From: Verrucomicrobiota bacterium
Lineage (GTDB): Bacteria > Verrucomicrobiota > Lentisphaeria > Oligosphaerales > Oligosphaeraceae
Assembly (NCBI GenBank): GCA_022709995.1
Contig: JAKLHU010000091.1
Span: forward strand, 1 to 7,518
Direction: 5' to 3'
Length of the DNA: 7,518 nucleotides
Of this stretch, positions 6,716-7,518 are shown piece after piece (position 1 is the first letter of the stretch; each line of letters begins with the position of its first letter). Made by a program: the position numbers and the translations under genes. Below the pieces are notes generated by a model that searched no databases, was not told where the DNA came from, and was given only the letters and a program-made list of their open reading frames with translations.

Positions 6716-7518
6716 ATGGATTTGATCAAAAAAAACTGGGGATTCCTCGCCTATGCGGCCGTCTGCCTGGTCGTCGGCATCTTCCTGATTGCGCAATGCC
6801 TCCGGGCCGGCAAGACACTCAAGGAAGCCCAAAACCAGCACCAGATGGAAATGGATTTCTTCGACGGCGTCAAGAAAGCCAATCTGAAGCTGTCCCCGGA
6901 CAACATCAACCTCGCCGAACAGAACAAAAAACTCGCGGAAGAGCAATTCCAGGCCTTCCTCACCCGACTGAAGGAGCAATTCCACCTGAAGGTCACCCTC
7001 CCCCGCGATCCGATCGAAGCCGTCCGCACCCTGCGCGATGAAATCGCCTCCATCCAGAAGACGCTGGACGAAAAAGGCATCACCTATTCCACGGGCGCCG
7101 CCAACTTCACCTTCGACTACTATGCCAAGCTCGACACCCTGCCGCCGGCCGGCGATCTGCCAAAAATCTTCCGCCACCTGGAGCTGATCAAAGTCGTCAT
7201 CAGCAAGGTCGTGGAGGCGGAGCTGCTGTCGGTAGACGCCATTTCCCGGCCCCTCAGTTTGCAGGTCATGCAGGAAGACCTCTACACCTACACCCCGATT
7301 GAAATCAACGTCACCGGGACCTTGAACAGCACCCAGAAATTCATCAACCTCATGAACGCGAACCAGAACTGCCTGTTCTTCCTGCGCGATTACGTCCGCT
7401 TCAATGTCAGCGAACTTGCGAACAGCGGTGCGAATGCCCATCTCGTTTGCACGCTGGCGGATGCGGTCGCGGTACTTGCGTTCTTCCTGCTTGGCAGGTT
7501 CGCTATCCACGTCTTCCA
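6716..7518 (+). CDS. Amuc_1100-like (PilO-like) pilus-associated membrane protein, 3' end off window
   Basis: At least 267 residues are present. A short cytoplasmic start (MDLIKKNW) is followed by one transmembrane helix (about 9-27), then a Gln/Glu/Lys-rich coiled coil (about 33-90, including LAEQNKKLAEEQFQAFLTRL) and an alpha/beta periplasmic part. Segments line up by eye with Akkermansia Amuc_1100: AVRTLRDEIASIQKTLDEKGI with its FRDSLISSCKKKNI region, and PIEINVTGTLNSTQKFINLMN...FFLRDYVRF with its PLEIAFQGDRESVLKAMNAI...FTVNSIRI region. In Akkermansia this protein is surface-associated and immunomodulatory. By architecture it is PilO-like and would pair with the PilN half of the gene before it. 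AAGGA at 6705-6709 supports the ATG at 6716. After residue 234 the frame stays open but turns into an unexpected hydrophobic tail with different alanine codon choice, so the last ~95 bases should be treated with caution. Confidence 0.85.
   Translation, partial: MDLIKKNWGFLAYAAVCLVVGIFLIAQCLRAGKTLKEAQNQHQMEMDFFDGVKKANLKLSPDNINLAEQNKKLAEEQFQAFLTRLKEQFHLKVTLPRDPIEAVRTLRDEIASIQKTLDEKGITYSTGAANFTFDYYAKLDTLPPAGDLPKIFRHLELIKVVISKVVEAELLSVDAISRPLSLQVMQEDLYTYTPIEINVTGTLNSTQKFINLMNANQNCLFFLRDYVRFNVSELANSGANAHLVCTLADAVAVLAFFLLGRFAIHVF

Overview
The window is GC-rich, with codons strongly biased to C or G at the third position, and looks like part of a bacterial chromosome from the PVC group (Verrucomicrobiota/Lentisphaerota). 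The phylum call is an inference from the last three genes. They resemble, in order and type, the Amuc_1102-Amuc_1101-Amuc_1100 pilus-like locus of Akkermansia. All genes lie on the + strand and there is no gene-free stretch longer than 209 bases. I see no tRNA, rRNA, CRISPR array or insertion sequence.

Left part (1-2568): the 3' end of yidC (membrane protein insertase), then a short KhpB/Jag-type KH-R3H RNA-binding protein, the usual partner of yidC. A complete guaB (IMP dehydrogenase, with CBS domains and all main catalytic motifs) follows. These are housekeeping genes.

Middle (2569-3861): two GC-rich hairpins, then a complete floA-like flotillin gene. After it comes an A/T-richer 209-base intergenic region with a plausible sigma-70-type promoter reading rightward.

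Right part (3862-7518): a probable pilus-like operon. It starts with a small exported protein in the Amuc_1102 position. Next is a 677-residue fusion of a PilM actin-like ATPase to a PilN-like membrane/periplasmic half. Last is an Amuc_1100-like (PilO-like) bitopic protein that runs off the right edge. In type IV pilus and type II secretion systems, PilM on the cytoplasmic face binds PilN, and PilN pairs with PilO in the periplasm to align the machine. Here PilM and PilN are one polypeptide followed by the PilO-like partner, so the three genes probably encode the inner-membrane alignment subcomplex plus an exported accessory protein. The PilN half has a Gly/Ala/Phe/Met-rich insert containing an exact 24-base repeat.

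Both edges look odd. The first ~117 bases do not continue the YidC homology cleanly, and the last ~95 bases read as an unexpected hydrophobic tail with different alanine codon choice. Either could be an assembly artefact at a contig end or a real rearrangement.
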